Source: CAYVUV01 sp964455095 (lineage in GTDB: Bacteria > Desulfobacterota > Binatia > HRBIN30 > CADEER01). Taken from it: 32,960 nt of DNA. Below the pieces are notes generated by a model that was given only the letters and a program-made list of their open reading frames with translations, searched no databases and was not told the DNA's origin. Each line of letters begins with the position of its first letter. Position 1 is the first letter of the stretch. A program made the translations under genes and the position numbers. Where the stretch lies: assembly GCA_964455095.1 (NCBI GenBank), contig CAYVUV010000066.1:1-32960 (forward strand). Direction: 5' to 3'. Of the stretch, positions 22,121 through 30,510 are shown piece by piece.

Positions 22121-23936
22121 CGCTCTTGGCGAGATTGCGCGGCTGATCGACGTCGGTGCCGCGGTGAACGGCGACGTGGTAGGCGAGCAGCTGTAACGGA
22201 ATCGTCAGCACCAGCGGCATCAGGAGCGGATGCACCGATGGCACCGTGATGACGTCTTGCGCCACGGCGCCGACTTCGCGCTCCGATGCGTCGGTGACCA
22301 GGATGATCTGGCCGCCGCGCGACTCCACCTCTTTCACGTTGCTCAGCGTCTTGGCGAAGACGGCGTCGCGCGGCATGAGCACCAGCACCGGCATGTCCTC
22401 GTTGATCAGCGCGATCGGCCCGTGCTTGAGCTCGCCGGCCGGATAGCCCTCAGCGTGAATGTATGACAGCTCCTTGAGCTTGAGCGCGCCCTCCAAGGCG
22501 ATCGGGAAACTGATGCCGCGCCCGAGATAGAGGAAGTCCTGCGCCGCCGCGTAGCGACGCGCCAGCGCCTCGATCTCCGGTTCGGCCTGCAGCGCGGTCG
22601 CGATCGGCGTCGTGATGCCGACCAGCTGCGCGATCAGCTCGCGGCCGGTGTCGGGGCTGATCACGCCGCGCCGGCGGCCGAGATAGATGGCGAGCAACAG
22701 CAGTGCCGTGAGCTGGGTGGTGAAGGCCTTGGTCGAGGCAACGCTGATCTCCGGGCCGGCGTGGGTGTAGAGCACGGCATCGGCGCGGCGCGCGATGCTC
22801 GAGTCGACGACGTTGCAGACGGCCAGCGTGCGCACCTGCTGCGCCCGCGCCGCCTCGACCGCCGCCAGCGTGTCGGCCGTCTCGCCCGATTGCGAAACCA
22901 CCAACAGCAGGTCGCGGCGGTGCAGGACCGGGTCGCGGTAGCGAAACTCGCTGCCGTAGTCGACGTGGCAGGGAATGCGCGCCAGCTGCTCGATGTAGTA
23001 CTTGGCGATCAGGCAGGCGTGCCAGGCGGTGCCGCACGCGACCAGGTCGATGCGCTCGAGATCGCGCCACCACTCGGGGCCGAGCTCGATCTCGCCGAGC
23101 GCGACGTCGCCCTCCTCCTGCATCAGCCGGCCGCGCATGGTGTCGACGATCGCCTGCGGCTGCTCGTGGATCTCCTTGCCGAGAAAGTGCTTGAAGCCGC
23201 CCTTCTGGGCCGTGACCGGGTCCCAGGTGATGCGGCGCGGGGCGCGCTCGACCGGCGTGCCGTCGAAGCGGCTCAGGCGCACGCCGGCGCGCGTCACCAC
23301 CGCCAACTCGCCGTCCTCCAGGAACAACACGTCGCGCGTGGTGTCGAGAATGGCGGGGATGTCCGAGGCGACGATCTGCTCGCCGTCGCCGAGCCCGATG
23401 ACGATCGGCGTGGCGCTCTTGGCGGCCAGCAGCACGCCCGGCGAGGTCTCGCACATCACCACGATGGAGAACGAGCCCTCCAGTTGCCGCACGCCTTCGC
23501 GCGTCGCGGCCTCGAAATCGAGCCCCTGCTCCATCAGGTCGTCGATCAGGTGCGAGACGATCTCGGTGTCGGTCTCCGAGGCGAACTGCCGCCCCTTGCG
23601 CTCGAGCCCGGCGCGCAGGGCGAGGTAGTTCTCGATGATGCCGTTGTGGATCAGTACGATGCGGCCGGCGCGGTGCGGATGGGCGTTGGCCTCCGAGGGG
23701 CGGCCGTGCGTCGCCCAGCGGGTGTGGCCGATGCCGGTGGTGCCGCTGACCGGCGAGCTGCCGAGCAGGCGCTCGAGGTTGTCGAGCTTGCCGACGCAGC
23801 GCCGGATCGTCACCTGGCCGTCTTCCAGCACGGCGATGCCGGCGGAATCGTAGCCGCGGTACTCGAGCCGGTGCAGCCCCTGCAACAGCACGACGCTGGC
23901 GTCGCGCTCTCCGACGTATCCGACTATGCCGCACAT
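22107..23936 (-). CDS. glmS: Glutamine-fructose-6-phosphate aminotransferase (isomerizing)
   Basis: 609 residues, full length for GlmS. It starts MCGIVGYVGERDA with Cys2 as the glutaminase nucleophile, followed by the Ntn domain (GIGHTRWATHGRPSEANAHP, HNGIIENY, SETDTEIVSHLI). Two SIS domains follow (ACGTAWHA, SQSGETADTLAAV, STKAFTTQLTALLLL), and the end is PRNLAKSVTVE, the conserved C-terminus. It makes glucosamine-6-phosphate from fructose-6-phosphate and glutamine, the first step to UDP-GlcNAc. It lies 38 bp downstream of glmU, so the two form an operon. The gap is too short for a glmS ribozyme. Confidence 0.98.
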   Translation of the reverse strand: MCGIVGYVGERDASVVLLQGLHRLEYRGYDSAGIAVLEDGQVTIRRCVGKLDNLERLLGSSPVSGTTGIGHTRWATHGRPSEANAHPHRAGRIVLIHNGIIENYLALRAGLERKGRQFASETDTEIVSHLIDDLMEQGLDFEAATREGVRQLEGSFSIVVMCETSPGVLLAAKSATPIVIGLGDGEQIVASDIPAILDTTRDVLFLEDGELAVVTRAGVRLSRFDGTPVERAPRRITWDPVTAQKGGFKHFLGKEIHEQPQAIVDTMRGRLMQEEGDVALGEIELGPEWWRDLERIDLVACGTAWHACLIAKYYIEQLARIPCHVDYGSEFRYRDPVLHRRDLLLVVSQSGETADTLAAVEAARAQQVRTLAVCNVVDSSIARRADAVLYTHAGPEISVASTKAFTTQLTALLLLAIYLGRRRGVISPDTGRELIAQLVGITTPIATALQAEPEIEALARRYAAAQDFLYLGRGISFPIALEGALKLKELSYIHAEGYPAGELKHGPIALINEDMPVLVLMPRDAVFAKTLSNVKEVESRGGQIILVTDASEREVGAVAQDVITVPSVHPLLMPLVLTIPLQLLAYHVAVHRGTDVDQPRNLAKSVTVE

Positions 23937-23974
23937 GATGGCTTACCCCGCGCTCCTCTCGCGCCGCGGCGCGG

Positions 23975-25480
23975 TCATGCGCGCGGCCGCCGGCGCGCGC
24001 CGGCCGCTACCGCGGTGCGCTTGGCCGGCGCCGCCTTGGCGCGGCGCGGCCGCGCCGCGGCCTTGGCTGGTTTCGGTGCCGCCCCGGCGGGCGCCTTGCT
24101 AGATTGACGCGAGCGCCGCGCCGCCACCCAGCCGGGGCGCTGCATCTCCTGGCGCGCGTTGAACACCAACGCGCCGGCGGGGGCGTCCTTGCGCACCGTC
24201 GTGCCCGAGGCCACGTACACGTCGTCGCCGAGCGTCACCGGTGCGACCAGTTGCGTGTCGCTGCCGACCTGGACGCGATCGCCGATCACGGTGCGGTGTT
24301 TGCGCTCGCCGTCGTAGTTGCAGGTGATGGTGCCGGCGCCGATGTTGACGTCGCGGCCGATCTGCGTGTCCCCGAGGTAGGCGAGGTGGTTGGCCTTGGT
24401 GCCGCGACCGACGACGGCGTTCTTGGTCTCGACGAAGTCGCCGATGTGGACCTCTTCCGCCAACCGCGTTCCCGGCCGCAGGTTGGCGAACGGGCCGACC
24501 TGACAGGCATCGCCGACATGCGCCTCGGCCATCACCACGCTGAAGCGCACGTGCACCCGATCGCCGAGCGTCGCGTCGGTGAGAAAAGCCGACCCGTCGA
24601 AGCGACAGCCTTCGCCGATGACCGTGCGCCCGCGCAGATGCACGTTCGCACCGATCACCGTGTCACGGCCGATGGTCACGTCGGGACCGATGTACGTCGT
24701 GTCGGGATCCTGCAATGTCACCCCGGCCGCCATCCAGCGGGCATTGATCTCCATTCGCAAGCTCTTCTCCATCGCCGCCAGCTCCCCCCGCGAGTTGATC
24801 TGTCCGACTTCGCACACGTCGACCGATGTGCTGGCGACGTGCACGCCCGCCTGCACCGCGCGCGCGACGACGTCGGTCAGGTAGATCTCGCCCTGCTCGT
24901 TCTCGGGCGTCACGCGCCCCAGGAGCGAAAAAAGCACCGCCGGCGCCGCGCAGTAGACGCCGACGTTGACCTCGCGCACGGCGCGCTGGACCGGGCTGGC
25001 GTCGCGCTCCTCGACGATGCCGGCGATGGCACCGTCGCGGCGCTCGATGCGCCCCCAGCCGTGCGGGTCGGACACGGTCGCGGTCAGCAGCGTCAGCACG
25101 CCGCTGGTGGCGCGGTGCGTCTCGACCAGGCGACGCAGCGTGTCGGCGCTGAGCAGGGGCAGATCGCTGTTGATGATCAGCACGTCGCCGGCGAAGCCCG
25201 CCAACGCCGACTCGGTGGCGAGCACGGCGTGGCCGGTGCCCTTCTGCTCGGTCTGCGTTGCGAACGTCGTGCCCGGGCCGCAGGCCGCCTTGACCGTCTC
25301 GGCATCGTGCCCGACGACGACGACGATCGGATCGACGCCGAGCGCGCGCAGCGGCGCCAGCGTCCAGTGAATGATCGGCCGCCCGCCGAAGTCGTGCACC
25401 AGCTTCGACCGGGCGGAGCGAAAGCGTTTGCTCTGCCCCGCGGCCAGCACGACCGCCGCCATGTTCTTCACGATGTCCAA
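23975..25480 (-). CDS. glmU: Bifunctional UDP-GlcNAc pyrophosphorylase/GlcN-1-P acetyltransferase
   Basis: 501 residues. The N-terminal pyrophosphorylase opens MAAVVLAAGQSKRFRSARSK (consensus L-x-x-G-x-G-T-x-M-x-S-x2-P-K is altered: GQSKRF in place of GxGTxM), with EQKGTGHAV for uridine and NSDLPLLS. The C-terminal left-handed beta-helix has hexapeptide repeats (IGPDVTIGRDTVIGANVHLRG), ETKNAVVGRGTKANHLAYLGD and the acetyl-CoA region NIGAGTITCNYDG. Residues 455-501 form an added Lys/Arg/Ala/Pro-rich tail (APKPAKAAARPRRAKAAPAK) not found in typical GlmU. It makes UDP-GlcNAc from GlcN-1-P, acetyl-CoA and UTP. Start ATG 25480 or 25462. Operon with glmS. Confidence 0.97.
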   Translation of the reverse strand: MDIVKNMAAVVLAAGQSKRFRSARSKLVHDFGGRPIIHWTLAPLRALGVDPIVVVVGHDAETVKAACGPGTTFATQTEQKGTGHAVLATESALAGFAGDVLIINSDLPLLSADTLRRLVETHRATSGVLTLLTATVSDPHGWGRIERRDGAIAGIVEERDASPVQRAVREVNVGVYCAAPAVLFSLLGRVTPENEQGEIYLTDVVARAVQAGVHVASTSVDVCEVGQINSRGELAAMEKSLRMEINARWMAAGVTLQDPDTTYIGPDVTIGRDTVIGANVHLRGRTVIGEGCRFDGSAFLTDATLGDRVHVRFSVVMAEAHVGDACQVGPFANLRPGTRLAEEVHIGDFVETKNAVVGRGTKANHLAYLGDTQIGRDVNIGAGTITCNYDGERKHRTVIGDRVQVGSDTQLVAPVTLGDDVYVASGTTVRKDAPAGALVFNARQEMQRPGWVAARRSRQSSKAPAGAAPKPAKAAARPRRAKAAPAKRTAVAAGARRRPRA

Positions 25481-25620
25481 AGGCGTGGGATTATAACCGC
25501 GCGCCGGGCCCGGTCAATTCGAGAAGCGCCCGGCCGGCGGGGCGGCCTTTTGCCCTGCCGCGGGCGACTTGCTAAGGACGCGGGCGAAACGCCGCACCAG
25601 AGTGCAAAGGAGGACCGGGC

Positions 25621-25974
25621 ATGCCCGTCGTGCATTTCGTCAAGCAGAACATCTCCATCGAGTGCCCGGTAGGCACCAACCTGCGCAAGCTCGCGCTCGA
25701 GCACGGCATCGATCTCTACGCCTTCCCCAACAACGTGTTCAACTGCCGCGCCCGGGCCCTGTGCGGTACCTGTCGGGTCAAGGTCGACGACACCCGCGCC
25801 CTCTCGGCGCGCACGCCGGGCGACGAGAAGAAGAACGCCTGGGAGGGGCCGTCCTACCGGCTGGCGTGCCAGACCATGGTGTTGGCCGACGTCAAGGTCA
25901 TCACCAACCCGCGCCGCGTGCTCGGGTGGACCACCCATCCGACGTACGACTGGCTGAAGCACGCGCCCGAGTAA
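25621..25974 (+). CDS. 2Fe-2S ferredoxin
   Basis: 117 residues of the plant/adrenodoxin-type beta-grasp fold. Cluster ligands are Cys42, Cys48 and Cys51 (FNCRARALCGTCRVKV) and Cys83 (YRLACQTMVLADV). The C-terminus (RRVLGWTTHPTYDWLKHAPE) extends beyond the fold. It carries single electrons, for example to an oxygenase or desaturase; no such partner is adjacent. Start ATG 25621 follows AAAGGAGGACC, an excellent ribosome site. Divergent from glmU and convergent with the flavin reductase, only 12 bp apart. Confidence 0.93.
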   Translation: MPVVHFVKQNISIECPVGTNLRKLALEHGIDLYAFPNNVFNCRARALCGTCRVKVDDTRALSARTPGDEKKNAWEGPSYRLACQTMVLADVKVITNPRRVLGWTTHPTYDWLKHAPE

Positions 25975-25986
25975 CGGCGCGCGGGG

Positions 25987-26460
25987 TCAGCTCACTCCGC
26001 GGTAAGCACTGCGGAAATACACCAACGGCTCGCCGTCGCTGACCGAGGCGGAGTCGATCTCGCCGACGTAGATGGTGTGATCGCCGCCGTCGTAGGCGTG
26101 CACGATGCGGCACTCGAGCCGGCCGACGGTGCCGGTCAGGAGCGGCGCGCCGAGTGCACCCGCCTGCCATTCGATGCCGCGAAATTTGTCGCCACCGGAG
26201 GTGGCAAAGCGCTGCGAGACGTCCTCCTGACCGCGGGCCAGGAAGTTGACCGCGAAGATGCCGGCCGACGCGAAGTGGAGATAACTCTCCGCCTTCTTGT
26301 CGATGCACACCAGCGCCAGCGGCGGCAGCAGCGATACCGACGAAAACGCCGTCGCCGTCAGCCCCACCGGCTGCCCTTCGGCGCCGAACGTCGTCACCAC
26401 CGTCACACCGGCCGCGAAGCTGCCCATCACCTGTCGAAACAACGCCTTGTCGATCGCCAT
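25987..26460 (-). CDS. Flavin reductase family protein (FMN-binding split barrel)
   Basis: 157 residues. FRQVMGSFAAGVTVVTTFG is the family start, followed by GLTATAFSSVSLLPPLALVCIDKKAES, which binds the flavin phosphate and ring, and FAVNFLARGQEDVSQRFA. LECRIVHAYDGGDHTIYVGEI ends the split barrel. It reduces FMN or FAD with NAD(P)H, usually to feed a two-component monooxygenase. I choose ATG 26460 because the longer open frame would start inside the REPIN-like repeat. It converges with the ferredoxin gene; a shared redox role is suggested by position only. Confidence 0.93.
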   Translation of the reverse strand: MAIDKALFRQVMGSFAAGVTVVTTFGAEGQPVGLTATAFSSVSLLPPLALVCIDKKAESYLHFASAGIFAVNFLARGQEDVSQRFATSGGDKFRGIEWQAGALGAPLLTGTVGRLECRIVHAYDGGDHTIYVGEIDSASVSDGEPLVYFRSAYRGVS

Positions 26461-26525
26461 ACCCGCTCCCGTCGTCGCACGAGGTTTCTTTCTCCCTGAA
26501 GGTTTTGTTCCCCCCTCTCCTTGTT

Positions 26526-26620
26526 CCCCCTCCTTACCAAGGAGGGGGTTAGGGGGAGGTTTCAACCGGCCCTAGAAAGCAACCTCCCCTAACCCCTCCT
26601 TGGAAAGGAGGGGGATCGGA
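26526..26620. repeat. REPIN: two inverted REP palindromes, CCCCTCCTTGG type
   Basis: 26526-26561 and 26581-26615 are near-exact inverted copies, each carrying a CCCCTCCTT/AAGGAGGGG hairpin and an AACCTCCCCTAAC-type shoulder, around a 19-base spacer. The right half is almost identical to 8071-8118. This two-REP layout is typical of REPINs. It fills the 202-bp gap between the flavin reductase 5' end and the DUF2889 gene 3' end. Confidence 0.88.
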
Positions 26621-26662
26621 GGGAAGGTCTGAAGGACGCAACCAGAATTGCGCATCGCGCCC

Positions 26663-27664
26663 CTACGCCGGCAACCGCCGCATCGACATCAACGGCCCGC
26701 CGGCGCGCCACATGTGGCAGGAGTCCGTCGCCGCGTGCGGCGTATCGGCGTGGCGCGGGCGCAGCTCGAGCTCGTCGAGCAGGCTCGGCATGCACTGCAT
26801 GACCACCGGCGCCAGCATGAGCACCAGATGCGTCAGCGGCTCGATGCCTTCGGCGTCGCCGAGGAGCTCCTGGACACGTGCCGAGAACCCACGCTGCAAC
26901 GCCAGGCCGCCGAGCTGCCCGAGCGAATCGATCGGCTGCCAGGCGCCCGCGGCCGCGACGCCGGGGCCCGAGCGGCGTATCCGCCCGCTCGCGGTCAGCA
27001 CGGCCATCGCCGGCAACCCGACCGTCAGATCCAGCGTCGCCTCGAAACCCGCCTCGAGCTCTTCGTCGAGCGGCAGCGTGTCGGCGCCGGGCGGATAGTG
27101 CACGTCGCACAACGTGCCGTGCAGGTCGAGCTCCAGCATGTCGGCGCGCCGCATCCCGTCGACGATGACGCTACGCGAAAAAATCGGGCTGCCCGGTGCC
27201 GGCGGCCGTTCCTCGCCGGACTGGGCGAGCAGGCGCTCGCGCGTCGCCGCCCAGACGATGGTCGGCCCGAGCAGGCGCAGCAGCGTCAACACGTGGAAGC
27301 AACCGCGCGGGCCACCAATGCGCTCCATGACCGTCTCGCCGTACCCCTTCGTCAGCGCCAGGCCGAGCAGCCCCTGCACCGCCGCCAGCTGATCGGGGCA
27401 CGCCTCGCCGCGCGTCTGCGGCGCCGCCGCGAACGGGTAGGCGAGCATCGCCGGCTCGATGCGCGCGATGCGCAGCTCGACCGGGTCGAGCCACACGCGC
27501 ACCGCCATGTCGTGCACGATGCCGGGCCCCTGAATGCGCCCGGCCAGCGGCACGATGCCGCGCTTGCGCACGTCGACCAGGCGCCCCTCGGCCACCATCT
27601 GCCCGCCCTCGCCCCAGCTGAGACGAAGCGTGATCATGCGCGTGTGCAGCGGGCTGACCGTCAT
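26663..27664 (-). CDS. DUF2889-like protein with two homologous halves
   Basis: 333 residues, no signal peptide. The first half (LHTRMITLRL, AEGRLVDVRKRG, VHDMAVRVWLDPVELRIARIE, MERIGGPRGCFHVLTLLRLLG) follows the DUF2889 pattern, a domain of unknown function of about 150-200 residues. The second half repeats its logic: SRSVIVDGMRRADMLELDLH, GLPAMAVLTASGRIRRSGPG, LALQRGFSARVQELLGDAEG and PLTHLVLMLAPVVMQCMPSL, ending DSCHMWRAGGPL as DUF2889 proteins do. So it appears to be a fused duplication. Start ATG 27664. Divergent from the exported-protein pair. Biochemical role unknown. Confidence 0.8.
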   Translation of the reverse strand: MTVSPLHTRMITLRLSWGEGGQMVAEGRLVDVRKRGIVPLAGRIQGPGIVHDMAVRVWLDPVELRIARIEPAMLAYPFAAAPQTRGEACPDQLAAVQGLLGLALTKGYGETVMERIGGPRGCFHVLTLLRLLGPTIVWAATRERLLAQSGEERPPAPGSPIFSRSVIVDGMRRADMLELDLHGTLCDVHYPPGADTLPLDEELEAGFEATLDLTVGLPAMAVLTASGRIRRSGPGVAAAGAWQPIDSLGQLGGLALQRGFSARVQELLGDAEGIEPLTHLVLMLAPVVMQCMPSLLDELELRPRHADTPHAATDSCHMWRAGGPLMSMRRLPA

Positions 27665-27704
27665 GCGGATTGTCTACAGACCTGATTCGCTGTGATAAGG
27701 CAAG

Positions 27705-28256
27705 GTGACCGCCATGAACGCCGCGCATGTGCGCCACGCCGCGCCGGCCCCTTTCACTCGGCGCACGCGCGCCCGCCGCCTGCTGATGGCCGCGACATGT
27801 GCCGCGGCGGTGTTGACGGCACCCGCTCAACTGGCCTGGGCCGGGCGCGTGGGTGCGCGCCAGGCGCATCTGGTGCGCCTGACCGGACGCCTCGGCCCGC
27901 CCGCGCCGGGCGAGACCGGCACCACCGACCTGACGCTGATGCTCGGACGCACGGAGTACCCATTTCAGCTCAAGGACCTGCGCGTGCTGAGCGGCGACAT
28001 ACTGCCCGGCGCCATCCTGTCCGAGGTCACGCTGCACCGGCCGAGCTACTATCTGCGCGGCGACGACTCCATGTTGCAGCCGATCGCCAGTGCCGCCGGC
28101 CAGACGGTGACGATCAGCGGCTACACCCGCCTCGGCTCGCACGATCTGTTCGTCACCGCGGTGGAGATCGCCGCGCCGCTCACGCGGGGAGCCACAGACA
28201 CCTGGCCGCGCATGGTGGCCACAAGTCGCGCCGCTCGTTACATTCTCCGCCGATGA
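27705..28256 (+). CDS. Exported hypothetical protein, coupled to beta-propeller gene
   Basis: 183 residues. After a basic N-terminus (TRRTRARRLLMAATCAAAVL) comes a signal sequence ending about AWAG, so it is exported. The mature part is beta-rich (DLTLMLGRTEYPFQLKDLRV, QTVTISGYTRLGSHDLFVTA), which I do not recognise as a family. ATG 27705 and ATG 27714 are both possible starts. Its stop overlaps the next ATG (ATGA at 28253-28256), so the two are translated together and probably act together outside the cytoplasm. Confidence 0.75.
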   Translation: MTAMNAAHVRHAAPAPFTRRTRARRLLMAATCAAAVLTAPAQLAWAGRVGARQAHLVRLTGRLGPPAPGETGTTDLTLMLGRTEYPFQLKDLRVLSGDILPGAILSEVTLHRPSYYLRGDDSMLQPIASAAGQTVTISGYTRLGSHDLFVTAVEIAAPLTRGATDTWPRMVATSRAARYILRR

Positions 28257-29371
28257 AACGCGCGTCGATGCCGTGTGCGTGGGTCGCCGCGGCTTTCCTC
28301 GTGCTCGCGGCACGCGTCGAGGCGGCCCCGTTGGCCGTGACCTGGACCAGCAAGAATGGAGCGGCAACCGTGCGGCGGGTGGGGACCCGGCCGCCGTGGC
28401 GTTTTCGCGGGCTCGGCATCGCCACCGGTGGCGATGCCTTTCTGCACCAGGCTGACGGCCAGCTCTTTGTCGGCAGCCGCAGCGCCGGCACAATCGCCGC
28501 GATCGACCGGCGCCGCTGGCAGGCGGCGCGTGTGTATGCGCTCGGTGAGAACAGCGAGCCCGAAGACATCGCCGTCACCAGTGCCGATACGGCGTACATC
28601 ACGCGCCGCCGGGGCACGCGTTTGTTGCGCCTCGACCTGCGCAGCGGCGCGACGACCGAGTCTGTCGATCTCAGTCCGTTCGCCGACGATGACGGCGTGC
28701 CCGATCTCGGCACGATGATCGTCGACCGCGGCCGGCTGTTCGTCCAGATCCGCCGCATGAACGAGGACGGGCCGTTCGGCCTGGCGCCGCCGGGCTATCT
28801 GGCGGTGGTCGATCTGGCCACCGAGCAGCTCGTCGACGTCGATCCGCAAGTGCCGGGCGTGCAGGCGATCGAGCTGCAGGGAACGGCGCCGAAGCTGCGC
28901 ATGCAGATACTGCCCGACGTGCGACGGCTCTACGTCAGCGCCACCGGCGGTTTTTTCGACGCGGGAGGTCTCGAAGTCATCGACCTCGGCACGCTGCGCT
29001 CGCACGGGCTCATCGTGCGCGAGGCAGACGGCTTCACCGGCGCCGACCTCGGCGCCTTCGTCATGGTGACGCCGGAGCGCGGCTATGTCGTCTACAGCAC
29101 CGACCTCGACCTGTCGTCACATCTGAAGGCCTTCTCCGTCACCGGTGGCGTCGAGCCCGGACCCGAGCTGCATGTCTCGGTCGGCTACTCCGTCCCAGCC
29201 CTCGCCCTCGACCGCCGCGCCGGCACGCTCTTCGTCCCCGACGGCGCCTTCAGCCGCCGCGGCGTCCACGTCTTCGACGCCGCCACCGGCCAGCGCCTGC
29301 GCACCGAGCCCGTCGGCACTGCGGGGCAGCCAACCGACATCCTCCTGCTGCCACTCGGTCGCGGACACTGA
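28253..29371 (+). CDS. Exported beta-propeller (YVTN/WD40-like) protein
   Basis: 372 residues. Signal peptide MKRASMPCAWVAAAFLVLAA, cleaved near VEAAP. Repeated blade-like units follow: QLFVGSRSAGTIAAIDRR, EDIAVTSADTAYITRRRGTR, LLRLDLRSG, PGYLAVVDLATEQLVDV, RRLYVSATGGFFDAGGLEVI, and GTLFVPDGAFSRRGVHVFDA. These have the 'x-L-Y/F-V ... V-x-D' rhythm of YVTN/SMP-30-like propellers, which bind ligands or proteins. No catalytic motif found. Start ATG 28253 overlaps the previous stop. A hairpin repeat follows the gene and may end its transcript. Confidence 0.82.
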   Translation: MKRASMPCAWVAAAFLVLAARVEAAPLAVTWTSKNGAATVRRVGTRPPWRFRGLGIATGGDAFLHQADGQLFVGSRSAGTIAAIDRRRWQAARVYALGENSEPEDIAVTSADTAYITRRRGTRLLRLDLRSGATTESVDLSPFADDDGVPDLGTMIVDRGRLFVQIRRMNEDGPFGLAPPGYLAVVDLATEQLVDVDPQVPGVQAIELQGTAPKLRMQILPDVRRLYVSATGGFFDAGGLEVIDLGTLRSHGLIVREADGFTGADLGAFVMVTPERGYVVYSTDLDLSSHLKAFSVTGGVEPGPELHVSVGYSVPALALDRRAGTLFVPDGAFSRRGVHVFDAATGQRLRTEPVGTAGQPTDILLLPLGRGH

Positions 29372-29396
29372 AGCCGCAGGCACCGTTGGCGCTCCA

Positions 29397-29540
29397 CTCG
29401 GGAGTCGGGGTCGGAATCGGTATCGGAATCGAGGCCAACGAAATGAGTGGCGGCCTATGTCGCTGCGATCCGCCAGGACCCGCGGAATCCCGGAACAGGA
29501 ATCGATTCCGATGCCGATACCGATTCCGACCCCGCCGGGA
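29397..29540. repeat. Inverted repeat built of GGAATCGGTATCGG words
   Basis: 29407-29426 (GGGGTCGGAATCGGTATCGG) is the exact reverse complement of 29514-29533; flanking bases extend the pairing to ACTC/GAGT-like ends. The arms enclose about 87 bases. It lies between two convergent genes (ends 29371 and 29558), an apt place for a bidirectional terminator. Confidence 0.9.
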
Positions 29541-29557
29541 GTGCGTGGGCCGTCGGT

Positions 29558-30436
29558 CTAGATCGCGTCGCTCACGCCGCGCACGAACAGCGGCTCGATG
29601 GCGAACTGCGCCACGTCGACCGCCAGGGCCTCATCCGACGGCGGCGCGACCGGCTCGTTGGCGGCGGCGAGGATGGCGCGCAGCAACGTCGCGTCGCTGG
29701 AACTGTTGAGGAAGAAGCCCGGCCGCGCGAGCACGAAGTGTACGGCGCGATGAATGGCGGCGGCATCGCGCAGCGGCTCGTACCAACTGAACTTGCGCGA
29801 CGAGTCGTCGGCCTGCCAGCGGCGGCGGGCGACCGACTTGATGGTCTGCACGGCCACACCGCGCCCCGCGCAGACCTCGATCAGGTGCTCGAACTCGGCG
29901 GCGTACTCCGGCGTCCGCATCATGGTGAAGTTGTACGGCACCAGCACGCTGTCGAAGGGAAAGCGCTCCAGGCTGCGCAGGTGCATCGCCGCCGCGTGGG
30001 TTCCGTGGCCGGTGACGCCGATGAAGCGCACCAGGCCCTGCGCGCGCGCTTCGACCAGCGCCTCCAGCGCGCCGCCCGGACCGAGCGCCGTCTCCCACTC
30101 CGCGTCCTCGACCAGGTTGTGCAGCTGAATCAGATCGATCTGATCGACGCGCAGCCGTTCGAGCGAGCGCCGCACGCTGTCGCGCGCGCCCGTGGCGGTG
30201 CGGTCGCCGGTCTTGCTGGCGAGGAAGATGCTCTTGCGGTGCTGCGCCATCCACGCCCCGACGCGCAGCTCCGAATCGCCGTACGATGCCGCCGTGTCGA
30301 TGTGGTTGACGCCGGCCTCGAGCAGCAGATCCAACACCTCATCGGCCTTCTCCTGCCGCATTCCCCCGAGCGCCGCCGCGCCGAAGATCACGCGCGTGCT
30401 GTGGTGCCCCGTCCGCCCGAACGGCATCGTCTCCAT
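29558..30436 (-). CDS. Aldo/keto reductase
   Basis: 292 residues of the AKR TIM-barrel family. Tetrad: Asp47 and Tyr52 in HIDTAASYGDSE, Lys75 in FLASKTGD, His106 in DLIQLHNLVE. Start ATG 30436 (METMPFGRTG) is preceded by AAGGAGGG at ideal spacing; ATG 30460 is less likely. A C-terminal stretch (SVARRRWQADDSSRKFSWYE) fits the NADPH-binding region loosely. It reduces a carbonyl with NAD(P)H in the cytosol; substrate unknown. Monocistronic, converging on the propeller gene. Confidence 0.93.
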   Translation of the reverse strand: METMPFGRTGHHSTRVIFGAAALGGMRQEKADEVLDLLLEAGVNHIDTAASYGDSELRVGAWMAQHRKSIFLASKTGDRTATGARDSVRRSLERLRVDQIDLIQLHNLVEDAEWETALGPGGALEALVEARAQGLVRFIGVTGHGTHAAAMHLRSLERFPFDSVLVPYNFTMMRTPEYAAEFEHLIEVCAGRGVAVQTIKSVARRRWQADDSSRKFSWYEPLRDAAAIHRAVHFVLARPGFFLNSSSDATLLRAILAAANEPVAPPSDEALAVDVAQFAIEPLFVRGVSDAI

Positions 30437-30510
30437 TGCTGGCCCTCCTTCGAGCGCCATACTCGCGCGCCGGCCTACCGATGCGCAATGCCCTTGGCCA
30501 GGCCGCACCC

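Noticed and set aside
23937..23974. A glmS ribozyme ahead of glmS
   Set aside because: Only 38 bases separate glmU and glmS, too few for the ribozyme core, and no matching sequence is seen.
22450..25672. Several long open frames antisense to or out of frame with glmS and glmU
   Set aside because: They mirror the third-position GC of two certain essential genes.
25468..25962. Open frame antisense to the ferredoxin
   Set aside because: The ferredoxin has all four cluster cysteines and a strong ribosome site on the other strand.
26589..27110. Arg/Ala-rich minus-strand frame inside the DUF2889-like gene
   Set aside because: Out-of-frame shadow that begins in the gene and ends in the REPIN.
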